A stretch of DNA of 14,283 bases, taken from assembly GCA_903918125.1 (NCBI GenBank), contig CAIXDB010000066.1:1-14283 (forward strand), in the 5' to 3' direction. Source of the DNA: an uncultured bacterium (GTDB lineage: Bacteria; Patescibacteria; Paceibacteria; UBA9973; Zambryskibacteraceae). The first letter of the stretch is position 1. Each line of letters begins with the position of its first letter. The translations under genes and the position numbers were made by a program. Shown piece after piece: positions 1 through 9,089 of this stretch. The notes below the pieces were generated by a model. That model was not told where the DNA came from and ran no database searches. It saw only the letters and a program-made list of their open reading frames with translations.

Positions 1-35
1 CGTTTCCGGTTTGTGTCAGTAAAATTATTAAAAGC

Positions 36-80
36 AATGGTGGGCATCATCCTTGTGAGGGATGATGCCCACCATTTCTT
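36..80. terminator. Bidirectional intrinsic terminator
   Basis: A perfect 17-bp inverted repeat (36-52 with 60-76) encloses a 7-nt loop. On the plus strand it is followed by a short T-rich run (TTTCTT). On the minus strand it is followed by a T-rich stretch complementary to AAAATTATTAAAAG. It probably ends an upstream plus-strand gene; an open frame with a TAA at 20-22 is compatible with that, but too little is visible to call a gene. It isolates the pilus operon from what lies before it. Confidence 0.8.
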
Positions 81-113
81 GCTCGTTCGTGCGGTCTCAC
101 GTATACTTACACT
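79..113 (+). promoter_or_regulatory. Promoter of the pilus operon
   Basis: A -35-like TTGCTC (79-84) is followed after 17 bp by TATACT (102-107), and an overlapping TACACT lies at 108-113. The second box ends exactly 6 nt before the ATG at 120, the spacing also seen before ligA and gatC. The first would start transcription a few bases upstream of the ATG. Either way the transcript has almost no leader, and no Shine-Dalgarno sequence is present. Confidence 0.55.
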
Positions 114-119
114 ACCGTG

Positions 120-983
120 ATGTTCATTCTCCTTGCATACATTTTTATTGTCGGGGTGCTTGTCGGTAGTTTTGTCAATGTCGTCGCTCTGCGATACAAC
201 ACGGGTTTGTCTTTTACCAAGGGTCGCTCGGTGTGTTTCTCCTGCGGGATGCCTCTGCGCTGGTTTGATCTCGTGCCGGTGGTCAGTTTCATCTGTCTCG
301 ATGGCAAGTGTCGCCGATGCAAAAGCCACATTTCGTGGCAATATCCGGTGGTCGAGCTCACCTCCGGCTTTATGTTTCTCGGCATTGCCCTCCGTCAGCT
401 CGCTCTCTGGCCGGTCTATGGCATGTTTCCACACGGTCTGGCCATTTCCATTCTCTTTTTCCTTTTCTATGCGTTCGTTTTTTCTCTGCTTTTGGTCATC
501 TGCATTTATGATATTCGTCACAAAATTATTCCCGACGGCATGGTGTACACATTCATCGGCCTCTCGGTGGCGAAATTGCTCGTGTTTCTCGGATGCACCG
601 GTTTTCATCTCTCACTACTCAACACGCTTGATCTGCTCGCGCCGTGTATTCTGGCCGTGCCGTTTGCCCTCATCTGGCTCATGTCCGACGGAAAATGGAT
701 CGGGTTTGGCGACGTCAAACTAATGTTCGGCATCGGTGCGTTGCTCGGTTTGGCGCTCGGTCTCTCCGCCATCGTTCTGGCATTTTGGATCGGCGCGGTC
801 TGGGGCGTGACCTGCATTCTCTTGCAAAAACGAAAATCGGCACACGGGCACGGTGGTCATCGCGTGTGGGGCATGAACTCCGAGCTACCCTTCGCGCCAT
901 TCCTCATTCTCGGCACACTCATCGCCTTTTTCTCTCACATCGACATCTTTGGCATTACCCAGTTTTTAACATTCATCCACTAG
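120..983 (+). CDS. pilD: Type IV prepilin peptidase (family A24)
   Basis: A polytopic membrane aspartic peptidase that cleaves the short basic leader of type IV prepilins at the inner face of the membrane; the bifunctional family members also N-methylate the new N-terminus. The 287-residue sequence shows the N-terminal GSFVNVVALR segment (16-25), the cytoplasmic zinc motif with Cys39/Cys42 and Cys64/Cys67, and then several hydrophobic helices. The two catalytic regions are DIRHKIIPD (131-139) and GFGDVK (195-200), which fit the family's two essential aspartates. ATG 120 was chosen because a -10-like box lies 6 nt before it; a GTG at 117 would add one Met. The gene starts an operon of five prepilin-like genes, its expected substrates, and the next ATG follows its TAG by 1 nt. 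Length and motifs are normal for the family, so function is nearly certain. Confidence 0.95.
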   Translation: MFILLAYIFIVGVLVGSFVNVVALRYNTGLSFTKGRSVCFSCGMPLRWFDLVPVVSFICLDGKCRRCKSHISWQYPVVELTSGFMFLGIALRQLALWPVYGMFPHGLAISILFFLFYAFVFSLLLVICIYDIRHKIIPDGMVYTFIGLSVAKLLVFLGCTGFHLSLLNTLDLLAPCILAVPFALIWLMSDGKWIGFGDVKLMFGIGALLGLALGLSAIVLAFWIGAVWGVTCILLQKRKSAHGHGGHRVWGMNSELPFAPFLILGTLIAFFSHIDIFGITQFLTFIH

Positions 984-984
984 C

Positions 985-1578
985 ATGAAACATTCAAATT
1001 TCTCCTCAGGTTTCACCATTCTCGAGATGCTCGTCGTCATTGCTATCGTGACGATACTCGGTGGCGCGGTGATTTTTGGCTATCGGGCATTCTCCGACCG
1101 GTTGGCAGTTTCGGCAGCCTCGCAAGACATTGCTATTGCCATTCGCCAAGCGCAGACCGACGGCGTGTCGGTCAAGCAATCCGGTCAGGATACGGGTAAT
1201 TTTTCCGCCGGCTATGGTATTTATTTTACGATGGCAGACCCGACGTCGTATCAGATTTTTTCCGACGAGAATAATGACGGTGTCTACGACGGTGGTGCAC
1301 AGTGCGGTAACGGGGGAGATTGTTTGGTGGAAAAGGACACTCTTCGAAGCAACGCCTCAATAGTTTCCATTTGCGATGTCGGTTCATGCTCGCCAGAAGG
1401 ACTTCCTGCATCTGCGGTCAGCATTGTGTTTGTCCGACCAAATCCCGATGCACTGATTCATTTTTCAAATACATCCGGCACGTTCGCCGACCAATCCGCG
1501 CGCATCGTCCTGACATCCGCCGGCGGAACGCAGTCGACAGTCACGGTGGAGTCCACAGGTCAGATATCGACACAATGA
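985..1578 (+). CDS. GspH/FimT-like pseudopilin
   Basis: A 197-residue prepilin. The leader MKHSNFSSG is followed by the processing site G9|F10 and the hydrophobic helix FTILEMLVVIAIV, with the conserved Glu at mature position +5 (Glu14). The rest fits a GspH/FimT-type minor pilin globular domain. It contains an acidic loop DENNDGVYD (~93-101) resembling a DxNxDG calcium site, and nearby cysteine pairs (QCGNGGDC, CDVGSC) that could form disulfides outside the membrane. Its whole length is paralogous to the first ~190 residues of the next gene (shared LAVSAA, F(S/D)xGYGxYF and the acidic loop), so the pair arose by tandem duplication. It probably primes pilus assembly with the other minor pilins. 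The GspH/FimT assignment rests on N-terminal type and gene order, not on an alignment. Confidence 0.85.
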   Translation: MKHSNFSSGFTILEMLVVIAIVTILGGAVIFGYRAFSDRLAVSAASQDIAIAIRQAQTDGVSVKQSGQDTGNFSAGYGIYFTMADPTSYQIFSDENNDGVYDGGAQCGNGGDCLVEKDTLRSNASIVSICDVGSCSPEGLPASAVSIVFVRPNPDALIHFSNTSGTFADQSARIVLTSAGGTQSTVTVESTGQISTQ

Positions 1579-1585
1579 TTTATGA

Positions 1586-1605
1586 TATACTTATTTCAAT
1601 ACAAT
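1586..1605 (+). promoter_or_regulatory. Possible internal promoter before the large pilin
   Basis: The 39-bp gap between the two pilin genes is AT-rich and holds TATACT (1586-1591) and TACAAT (1600-1605). Other junctions in this operon overlap or have gaps of at most 2 nt, so this wider gap could carry an internal promoter for the downstream pilins. No convincing -35 was found. Confidence 0.3.
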
Positions 1606-1617
1606 TAGCATTATTTT

Positions 1618-4026
1618 ATGACAACAAAAAACAAAAAAGGATTTTCACTTATTGATTTGTTGGTTTCCATAAGCATCGCCACGCTTGTCATGTCTGTTGT
1701 TCTGTTCGGTTACCGTACGTTTCAGAACAAGCTTGCAGTGTCCGCGGCAGCACAGGAAATAGCCGTTAGTGCGCGCACAGCTCAAACTTCGAGTTCCGAA
1801 GTGAAACAATCCTCGACAGGTAGCGGTGATTTCAGTTCCGGTTACGGCGTCTATTTCAGTATGGCAAATCCCGACTCGTATTATGTCTTTGTGGACACAA
1901 ACCATGATGGAAAATATTCTGGCGATGCCAACTGTTCCGCCGGTACCGAGTGTGTTCGGAAGGAACCGTTGAAAAATAACGTCAACATTAGCACATTGTG
2001 CGGTGTAGATACGTCCGGCACGCAGGATTGTCCTCCGACCGGTGCGACGGGAGTCAGTATTGTCTATCCGGCTTCCAACTTTCAAGCGCCGATTGCCGAC
2101 GCCGTCATTAATTTCACCGATAGTTCTGGAAACATCGTGCCCGGCACATACACCACGGCAAAAGTGGTCACTGGTTTGACGGATTTACTCACGGTCAATG
2201 TTCAGTCCGAAGTTTCCATATCGCAAACCGGTCCGATATACGTCCAGCCGAGTATTCCGTCCGTATTGACGACAAATCATCCGCCAGTGTTGACGATGAA
2301 CGGTTCCAACCCGATGACTGTGATGCTTGGTGCGACATTCACCGACCCTGGTGCGACGGCGACGGACCAGGAGGATGGCAATTTGACCTCACAAATCGTG
2401 GCGACCGGTAATGTCAACACACTTATTGCCGGTACATACACGCTCACATACAACGTGACTGATTCCGGCGGAATGCCGGCAACGTCGGTAACGCGAACAG
2501 TTAATGTTACTGCGGCAATGACACCAGTTATTACTACCGTCAGTCCCGGCACACTGCCACTTTCGGGATATGTCATACAAACAGTGAGTGGTTCCAACTT
2601 TACTTCATCAAACATGATCAATCTCACTGGTCCTGGTTGTCCAAGTACGTGTCGTTTTTCTTCCGATTCCAGTACGCCACCAAACTCACTGACATTCCAT
2701 ACTCGCGGTATGACTGCCGGGAACTACACGCTTTCTATCACCAATGGTAATGGTACGAGTAATAGTGTATCAATGAATACGGGAGTTGTTTTGACAAGTA
2801 TAACTCCGACAAGTGCGACACCGGGGACATCAATGGCTGTAATCGGTGCGGGTATTGATCTCTCAGACGTTTTGTCTATTACTGGCTCGCAATCAGTCCA
2901 AATTCCAGCATCCTCGATTACCTTCGGAGTAAGTGGTTGTGATGGTAGTGGCGGAGCGTGTGGCGGTATGGTAAATCAAATGACCTTCACACTGCCTTCA
3001 TTGCCTGCGGGAAGCTATACTATTTCTGACACAAACGACAAAGGCACAAGCAATTCTCTATCATTCACAGTTCCGTATGTGTGCAGTTTAAAATCTGTTG
3101 GTTCCGTCAAGTTTTCTGGTCTCGGTGCACCTGAGATGATTGACATACAAGGAAATTATGCATATATCGTCGACACTTGGGGAGAATTTGAGATTTTCGA
3201 TATTTCCAATCCGTCCAGTCCGGTTAGAGTGGGACCGATAACATATATAAATGCTGGTGCCACCTATTCCATTGCAGTGAAAGGTAATGACGCGTATATT
3301 TCCGGATACACAGGATCAAACATTCCGCTTTTGTGGATATATGATATATCTGATCCGACCAATCCAACTCTAAAAAACTCAATCACTATCAGCCAATTAG
3401 CTCATGAACTTGTGATCAATGGCAATTATCTGTATTCCACTGATGAAGTCGATACATTCCAAATTTTTGATATCAGTAATCCCGATAATCCGGTACTTGT
3501 AGGTTCTCAAGGCACACTTGGTTGTGTCGGGTATCAATACCTCTCAATTCAAGGAAATTACGCATATATGACACAAATGTGTAATGTGAATGGAGGTGAT
3601 CCCGATCCGGCACTCAGAGTGTTTGATGTGTCCAATCTTTCCAAGCCGACGGAGATCGACACTATTACAACCGATCAAGCCCCTACAGGCATTGCCACCC
3701 AAGGCAAGTATGCATACATGTTGAATTCACGAGCCCCTGAAAAAATGGATATATACGACATATCAAATCCGTCCAACTTGACGCTCGTCGGTTCCGCCAG
3801 CGTCAATGGAGGAGCGGAGAATTTGGTAGTCAAAGGTAATTATGCATTTGTGCCGGTGTATTTCGGAGGTGGTATAAGTGTGTACAATATTTCTGACCCA
3901 ACTAATCCGGTCAAATCAACTCAAGCCTCCATGTCTTCACCGTATGATATTAAAATTGTAGGCAATGATGCATATGTTACCGGTTCAAACTCCCTCAATG
4001 TCTTTGATGTTTCTTCATGTCAATAA
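1618..4026 (+). CDS. Giant pseudopilin with DUF5011, IPT/TIG-like and LVIVD beta-propeller modules
   Basis: An 802-residue prepilin-like surface protein. The leader MTTKNKKG is cut before F9 and the helix FSLIDLLVSISIATLVMSVV follows; mature position +5 is Asp13 instead of the usual Glu. Residues ~9-195 are a paralogue of the preceding pilin, including the DTNHDGKYSGD acidic loop. Then come a DUF5011-type Ig-like domain (~219-297, with TFTDPGATATD and GTYTLTYNVTD), two IPT/TIG-like Ig domains (~302-390 and ~391-487), and seven LVIVD-type repeats (start residues ~512, 556, 602, 646, 696, 740, 782; motif GNYAY...IFDISNPxNPxLVG). These suit a seven-bladed propeller. Cys489 precedes the first blade and Cys801 is next to the C-terminus, so a disulfide could close the ring. 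Ordinary minor pilins are ~150-250 residues. The propeller recalls PilY1, which tops pili in other bacteria, so a tip adhesin is the best guess; the ligand is unknown. Confidence 0.88.
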   Translation: MTTKNKKGFSLIDLLVSISIATLVMSVVLFGYRTFQNKLAVSAAAQEIAVSARTAQTSSSEVKQSSTGSGDFSSGYGVYFSMANPDSYYVFVDTNHDGKYSGDANCSAGTECVRKEPLKNNVNISTLCGVDTSGTQDCPPTGATGVSIVYPASNFQAPIADAVINFTDSSGNIVPGTYTTAKVVTGLTDLLTVNVQSEVSISQTGPIYVQPSIPSVLTTNHPPVLTMNGSNPMTVMLGATFTDPGATATDQEDGNLTSQIVATGNVNTLIAGTYTLTYNVTDSGGMPATSVTRTVNVTAAMTPVITTVSPGTLPLSGYVIQTVSGSNFTSSNMINLTGPGCPSTCRFSSDSSTPPNSLTFHTRGMTAGNYTLSITNGNGTSNSVSMNTGVVLTSITPTSATPGTSMAVIGAGIDLSDVLSITGSQSVQIPASSITFGVSGCDGSGGACGGMVNQMTFTLPSLPAGSYTISDTNDKGTSNSLSFTVPYVCSLKSVGSVKFSGLGAPEMIDIQGNYAYIVDTWGEFEIFDISNPSSPVRVGPITYINAGATYSIAVKGNDAYISGYTGSNIPLLWIYDISDPTNPTLKNSITISQLAHELVINGNYLYSTDEVDTFQIFDISNPDNPVLVGSQGTLGCVGYQYLSIQGNYAYMTQMCNVNGGDPDPALRVFDVSNLSKPTEIDTITTDQAPTGIATQGKYAYMLNSRAPEKMDIYDISNPSNLTLVGSASVNGGAENLVVKGNYAFVPVYFGGGISVYNISDPTNPVKSTQASMSSPYDIKIVGNDAYVTGSNSLNVFDVSSCQ

Positions 4027-4586
4027 TCTTTGTATCAAAAAAAGAAAAAGGTTTCACTCTCATTGAGCTGATGGTCTCGGTGTCCATCTTCGTGCTCGTC
4101 ATGGTCATCAGTATGGGTGCGATTTTGTCCATTCTCGATGCCAACCAAAAATCCGAAACGATGCGAAGTGTAATGGACAATCTCGACTCAACCTTGGAGA
4201 GTATGACGCGCACTATTCGGTTTGGAACAAACTATCATTCGGGCAGTACCATGCCACTTACGTCGCCACACGACACCTTTTCCAATGACGATGTTACGAC
4301 AATGTCGGTGCTCGACTCGGACGGTAACGAAGTGACATACTCGCTTGTCGGTGGTCAGATTATGCGTTCAATAAACAGCGGAAATCTGCTTGCTCTTACG
4401 TCGCCCGACATCAACATTCAGACATTGATATTTAAAGTAGTCGGTTCGTTACCATATGACACCGGTGATACCACACAGCCGTTTGTTCTCATTATCATAA
4501 AAGGTACGGTGACAGGTAATCGATCAAGTGGCAGTACTTTCACAATCGAGACGACCGTGTCGCAGCGACAACTTGATTCACAATAA
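4017..4586 (+). CDS. PilW/GspJ-like minor pilin
   Basis: A 189-residue prepilin with leader MSIIFVSKKEKG, cleavage before F13 and a canonical helix FTLIELMVSVSIFVLVMV with Glu at +5. The post-helix segment (DANQKSETMRSVMDNLDSTLESMTRTIRFG) has the amphipathic pattern of GspJ/PilW pseudopilins, followed by a beta-rich globular part. It overlaps the preceding gene by 10 bp (ATG 4017 lies before that gene's TAA at 4024), which indicates translational coupling. The start is forced because the next Met lies inside the hydrophobic helix. It probably acts in the tip-initiation complex with the PilV- and PilX-like proteins. Subfamily assignment is by position and length. Confidence 0.82.
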   Translation: MSIIFVSKKEKGFTLIELMVSVSIFVLVMVISMGAILSILDANQKSETMRSVMDNLDSTLESMTRTIRFGTNYHSGSTMPLTSPHDTFSNDDVTTMSVLDSDGNEVTYSLVGGQIMRSINSGNLLALTSPDINIQTLIFKVVGSLPYDTGDTTQPFVLIIIKGTVTGNRSSGSTFTIETTVSQRQLDSQ

Positions 4587-4587
4587 T

Positions 4588-5136
4588 ATGATGAAAAATT
4601 TTCGCTCAAAAAAATATGGATTCACGCTGGTAGAAACCATGGTCGCCATCGCCATTTTGTCCATGGCCATTCTCGGTACGTTCACGGCAGTGCAGACTAG
4701 TCTCCAAGATTCCAGTTTCGCGCAGGACCAGGTGACCGCGTTTTATCTCGTCCAGGAGGCGGTGGAATACGTGCGCAATGTTCGCGATACGAATGCGTTG
4801 CATAACATCGCTACGCCGGGACCCAGCTGGCTTACCGGACTCTCGGCTGTTCCGAGCGATCCGTGTTATTTTGGAAAAGTGTGTACGATTAACGCTCTCA
4901 AGGAAACAGCTACGACATGTCTGGGTGGAGCGGGAACCTGTGGTATTTTGTACGAGGATCCTTCGAGCGGTGTGTTCGGCTACAATTCAGCGTGGACACC
5001 AACGCATTTCACGCGAGAAATTTCCCTGCAAAAAATCTCTGACAACGAAGTGATTGTCAACGTGACTATCAGTTGGACAAGCGGGAGATTTTCAAAGTCG
5101 TTTACCGTCCAAGAGGATTTATTTAATTGGCACTAA
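4588..5136 (+). CDS. PilV/GspI-like minor pilin
   Basis: A 182-residue prepilin starting MMKNFRSKKYG with cleavage before Phe and helix FTLVETMVAIAILSMAILG, Glu at +5. The motif VETMVAIAIL followed by ...TAFYLVQEAVEYVRNVRD is typical of the PilV/GspI branch, where a conserved acidic helix follows the membrane segment. Several cysteines (PCYFGKVC, TCLGGAGTC) could form disulfides. The in-frame start further upstream (4528) would put 20 residues before the leader and lie inside the previous gene, so ATG 4588, 1 nt after the previous TAA, was chosen; ATG 4591 is equally possible. No Shine-Dalgarno is visible, suggesting coupled translation. Confidence 0.85.
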   Translation: MMKNFRSKKYGFTLVETMVAIAILSMAILGTFTAVQTSLQDSSFAQDQVTAFYLVQEAVEYVRNVRDTNALHNIATPGPSWLTGLSAVPSDPCYFGKVCTINALKETATTCLGGAGTCGILYEDPSSGVFGYNSAWTPTHFTREISLQKISDNEVIVNVTISWTSGRFSKSFTVQEDLFNWH

Positions 5137-5138
5137 CT

Positions 5139-6707
5139 ATGAAACACACTCGAGGATTTACATTGTTGACGGCGATAGTGGTGACCAGCATGCTACTGCT
5201 AGTCAGTTTTGTGGTGGCGGATGTGACCTTGAAAGAACTACAAATCGCGTATACCGGTCAGGAATCGCAATATGCATTCTACAATGCCGATAGCGGGACG
5301 GAATGCGCCGAATATTGGGACACGCACGACGAAGGTGGCAGTGCGTTCGCCACGACCACTCCGCAAACCATTACGTGTAATAATGAAGTGATAAACAGTA
5401 GTCAAATAGTGAACACCATTCCGTCGCAAAACGCCGTAATTGGTGCAGTAAACAGTGGCGGAAGCGGTGACGGTTCCTGCGGTAACGGATATTCGAGTTG
5501 TCGTTCCATCACCTTTGATGCGAACAAAGCCGGTTCGTCGGATACTCAAAATTTTGCCGCGCTGATTTCCGGAACGTATTCATATTTGGCAACTGATGGA
5601 AATCCTGGAGGTGAAATTCAAAATACCACCACACAAACCGGTGGCGGAGCATCCATCACTGTGCCCGCAGATCTCGTTTTTGCAACAGACTCGACATGCT
5701 CAAACAAACTTAACTGGGAATTTGAAGATTATAACCCGTCAACCGGTGCGATGGATGTGTGGGTCAACATCGGCACACTGCACGGTTCTGCGTATGGATC
5801 CGACTCGCAAATCTACGAATGTTATGGAAAACCATCCGTCACCACCTGGCAAGGAAATGTTCCAGGAACGTGGGATAGCAATTATAAAATCGTTTACCAT
5901 GCTCCTAACGGTACAACTTTAAGCGTGACTGATTCAACTGGCAACAATAATAACGGGACGAAAAATAATGTTGCAGCCGCTACAGGACAAATAGACGGCG
6001 GGGTGGACTTTACCGGGCAAGACAATACCTATTATGTTCACACACCATCAATTAATATTGGCACTACCTTTACAGTGGAGACATGGGCAAAACCGGCCGC
6101 GGCGGATGTCGCAAATGGAAATGGCTATCACAGGTTGCTGACTAATTCTTATTCAAACGGTTTCTATTTAGGGTCTGACAGTACCGCCGCCAATCAGATG
6201 ATATTCATTGTCGCCAATAATTTCAACTTAGTAGCATCAGGTATAACAGCTGGAAACTGGTATCACATTGTAGGCACATTAAGCGGAGGGACGGCGACCC
6301 TTTACATCAACGGACAATCAGTGGGAACACCGCAAACAGGTTTGACACCTTCTATCGGTTCTCATGAAATTGGTTGGGGGCTAGAAGACTTTCCTGGATG
6401 GTCAGGCATGGCGGATGAATTAAGGATATCAACAACTGCCCGTTCCGCCGACCAAATCCTCGCCGAGTACAACAACCAGTCATCTCCGAGTACGTTTTAT
6501 ACGGTGGGGTCAGAGCAGTCGTCCGGTGGTGGCAGTGGTGGAAGCGGTACGCCGGCAAGCAGTATTTTTGAAGTGGATTTTTCTCACGGATGCGCCATTG
6601 TGCAGGTCACGAAAAACGGCGGGACGGAAATTGACTCGCGCGGGTACAATACGTGCGACGTCAATTCCGCCAATCGGTTCGAACGAGGAATAAAAATTAC
6701 GTATTAA
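5139..6707 (+). CDS. PilX/GspK-like pilin with inserted DUF2341 and LamG domains
   Basis: A 522-residue prepilin-like protein. The leader MKHTRG is followed by FTLLTAIVVTSMLLLVSFVVADV; mature position +5 is Thr11, not Glu, as expected for the GspK/PilX branch whose members cap the fibre tip. After the N-terminal pilin part (with QYAFYNADSGTECAEYWD, ~44-61) comes a DUF2341-type module (~184-252), a LamG/concanavalin-like jelly roll (~258-447, with TVETWAKP, AGNWYHIVGTLSGG and LYINGQ), and a GGGSGGSG linker (~463-470). The C-terminal piece (~475-522) holds CAIVQVTKNGG, IDSRGYNTC and ERGIKITY, which looks like the normal PilX-type end. The lectin-like unit therefore appears inserted within a pilin frame. 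ATG 5139 is preferred over TTG 5127, which overlaps the previous gene and lengthens the leader. It ends the pilin operon. LamG domains often bind glycans or proteins; the target is unknown. Confidence 0.85.
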   Translation: MKHTRGFTLLTAIVVTSMLLLVSFVVADVTLKELQIAYTGQESQYAFYNADSGTECAEYWDTHDEGGSAFATTTPQTITCNNEVINSSQIVNTIPSQNAVIGAVNSGGSGDGSCGNGYSSCRSITFDANKAGSSDTQNFAALISGTYSYLATDGNPGGEIQNTTTQTGGGASITVPADLVFATDSTCSNKLNWEFEDYNPSTGAMDVWVNIGTLHGSAYGSDSQIYECYGKPSVTTWQGNVPGTWDSNYKIVYHAPNGTTLSVTDSTGNNNNGTKNNVAAATGQIDGGVDFTGQDNTYYVHTPSINIGTTFTVETWAKPAAADVANGNGYHRLLTNSYSNGFYLGSDSTAANQMIFIVANNFNLVASGITAGNWYHIVGTLSGGTATLYINGQSVGTPQTGLTPSIGSHEIGWGLEDFPGWSGMADELRISTTARSADQILAEYNNQSSPSTFYTVGSEQSSGGGSGGSGTPASSIFEVDFSHGCAIVQVTKNGGTEIDSRGYNTCDVNSANRFERGIKITY

Positions 6708-6710
6708 ATG

Positions 6711-8774
<2,064 letters not shown>

Positions 8775-8780
8775 CACACT

Positions 8781-9080
8781 ATGATTACGACTGATGACAT
8801 CACACATCTCGCCGATTTGGCTCGAATGGAAATTTCCGAGACGGAGGTCGCGACGCTTGCCGGCGAAATGGATGCAATTTTGGCGTACGTCGGGCAGATT
8901 AAAGAAGTGACGGGGGATATGCAACGTGTTGTGCCAGCCCTGCATAATGTTATGCGCGAGGACGTGGTGACGAACGCGCCGAGACAATACACCGAGGCAA
9001 TATTGCAGAATGCGCCCGCTCGCGAAGGGGATTTTCTGAAAGTGAAAAAAATTCTCGGAAATTCCGACGATGCTATTTAA
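8781..9080 (+). CDS. gatC: Asp-tRNA(Asn)/Glu-tRNA(Gln) amidotransferase subunit C
   Basis: The small 99-residue subunit that wraps around and stabilises GatA in the GatCAB complex, which converts misacylated Glu-tRNA(Gln) or Asp-tRNA(Asn) to the correct amide. The N-terminus ITTDDITHLADLARMEISETE and the following ILAYVGQIKEVTGD and VVPALHNVMREDVV match the family pattern throughout, and the length is normal. It lies directly upstream of gatA with a 9-nt gap, so the two are almost surely cotranscribed. ATG 8781 is set by the promoter 6 nt upstream and by family length. No gatB is visible in this window. Confidence 0.93.
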   Translation: MITTDDITHLADLARMEISETEVATLAGEMDAILAYVGQIKEVTGDMQRVVPALHNVMREDVVTNAPRQYTEAILQNAPAREGDFLKVKKILGNSDDAI

Positions 9081-9089
9081 AGTACAACT

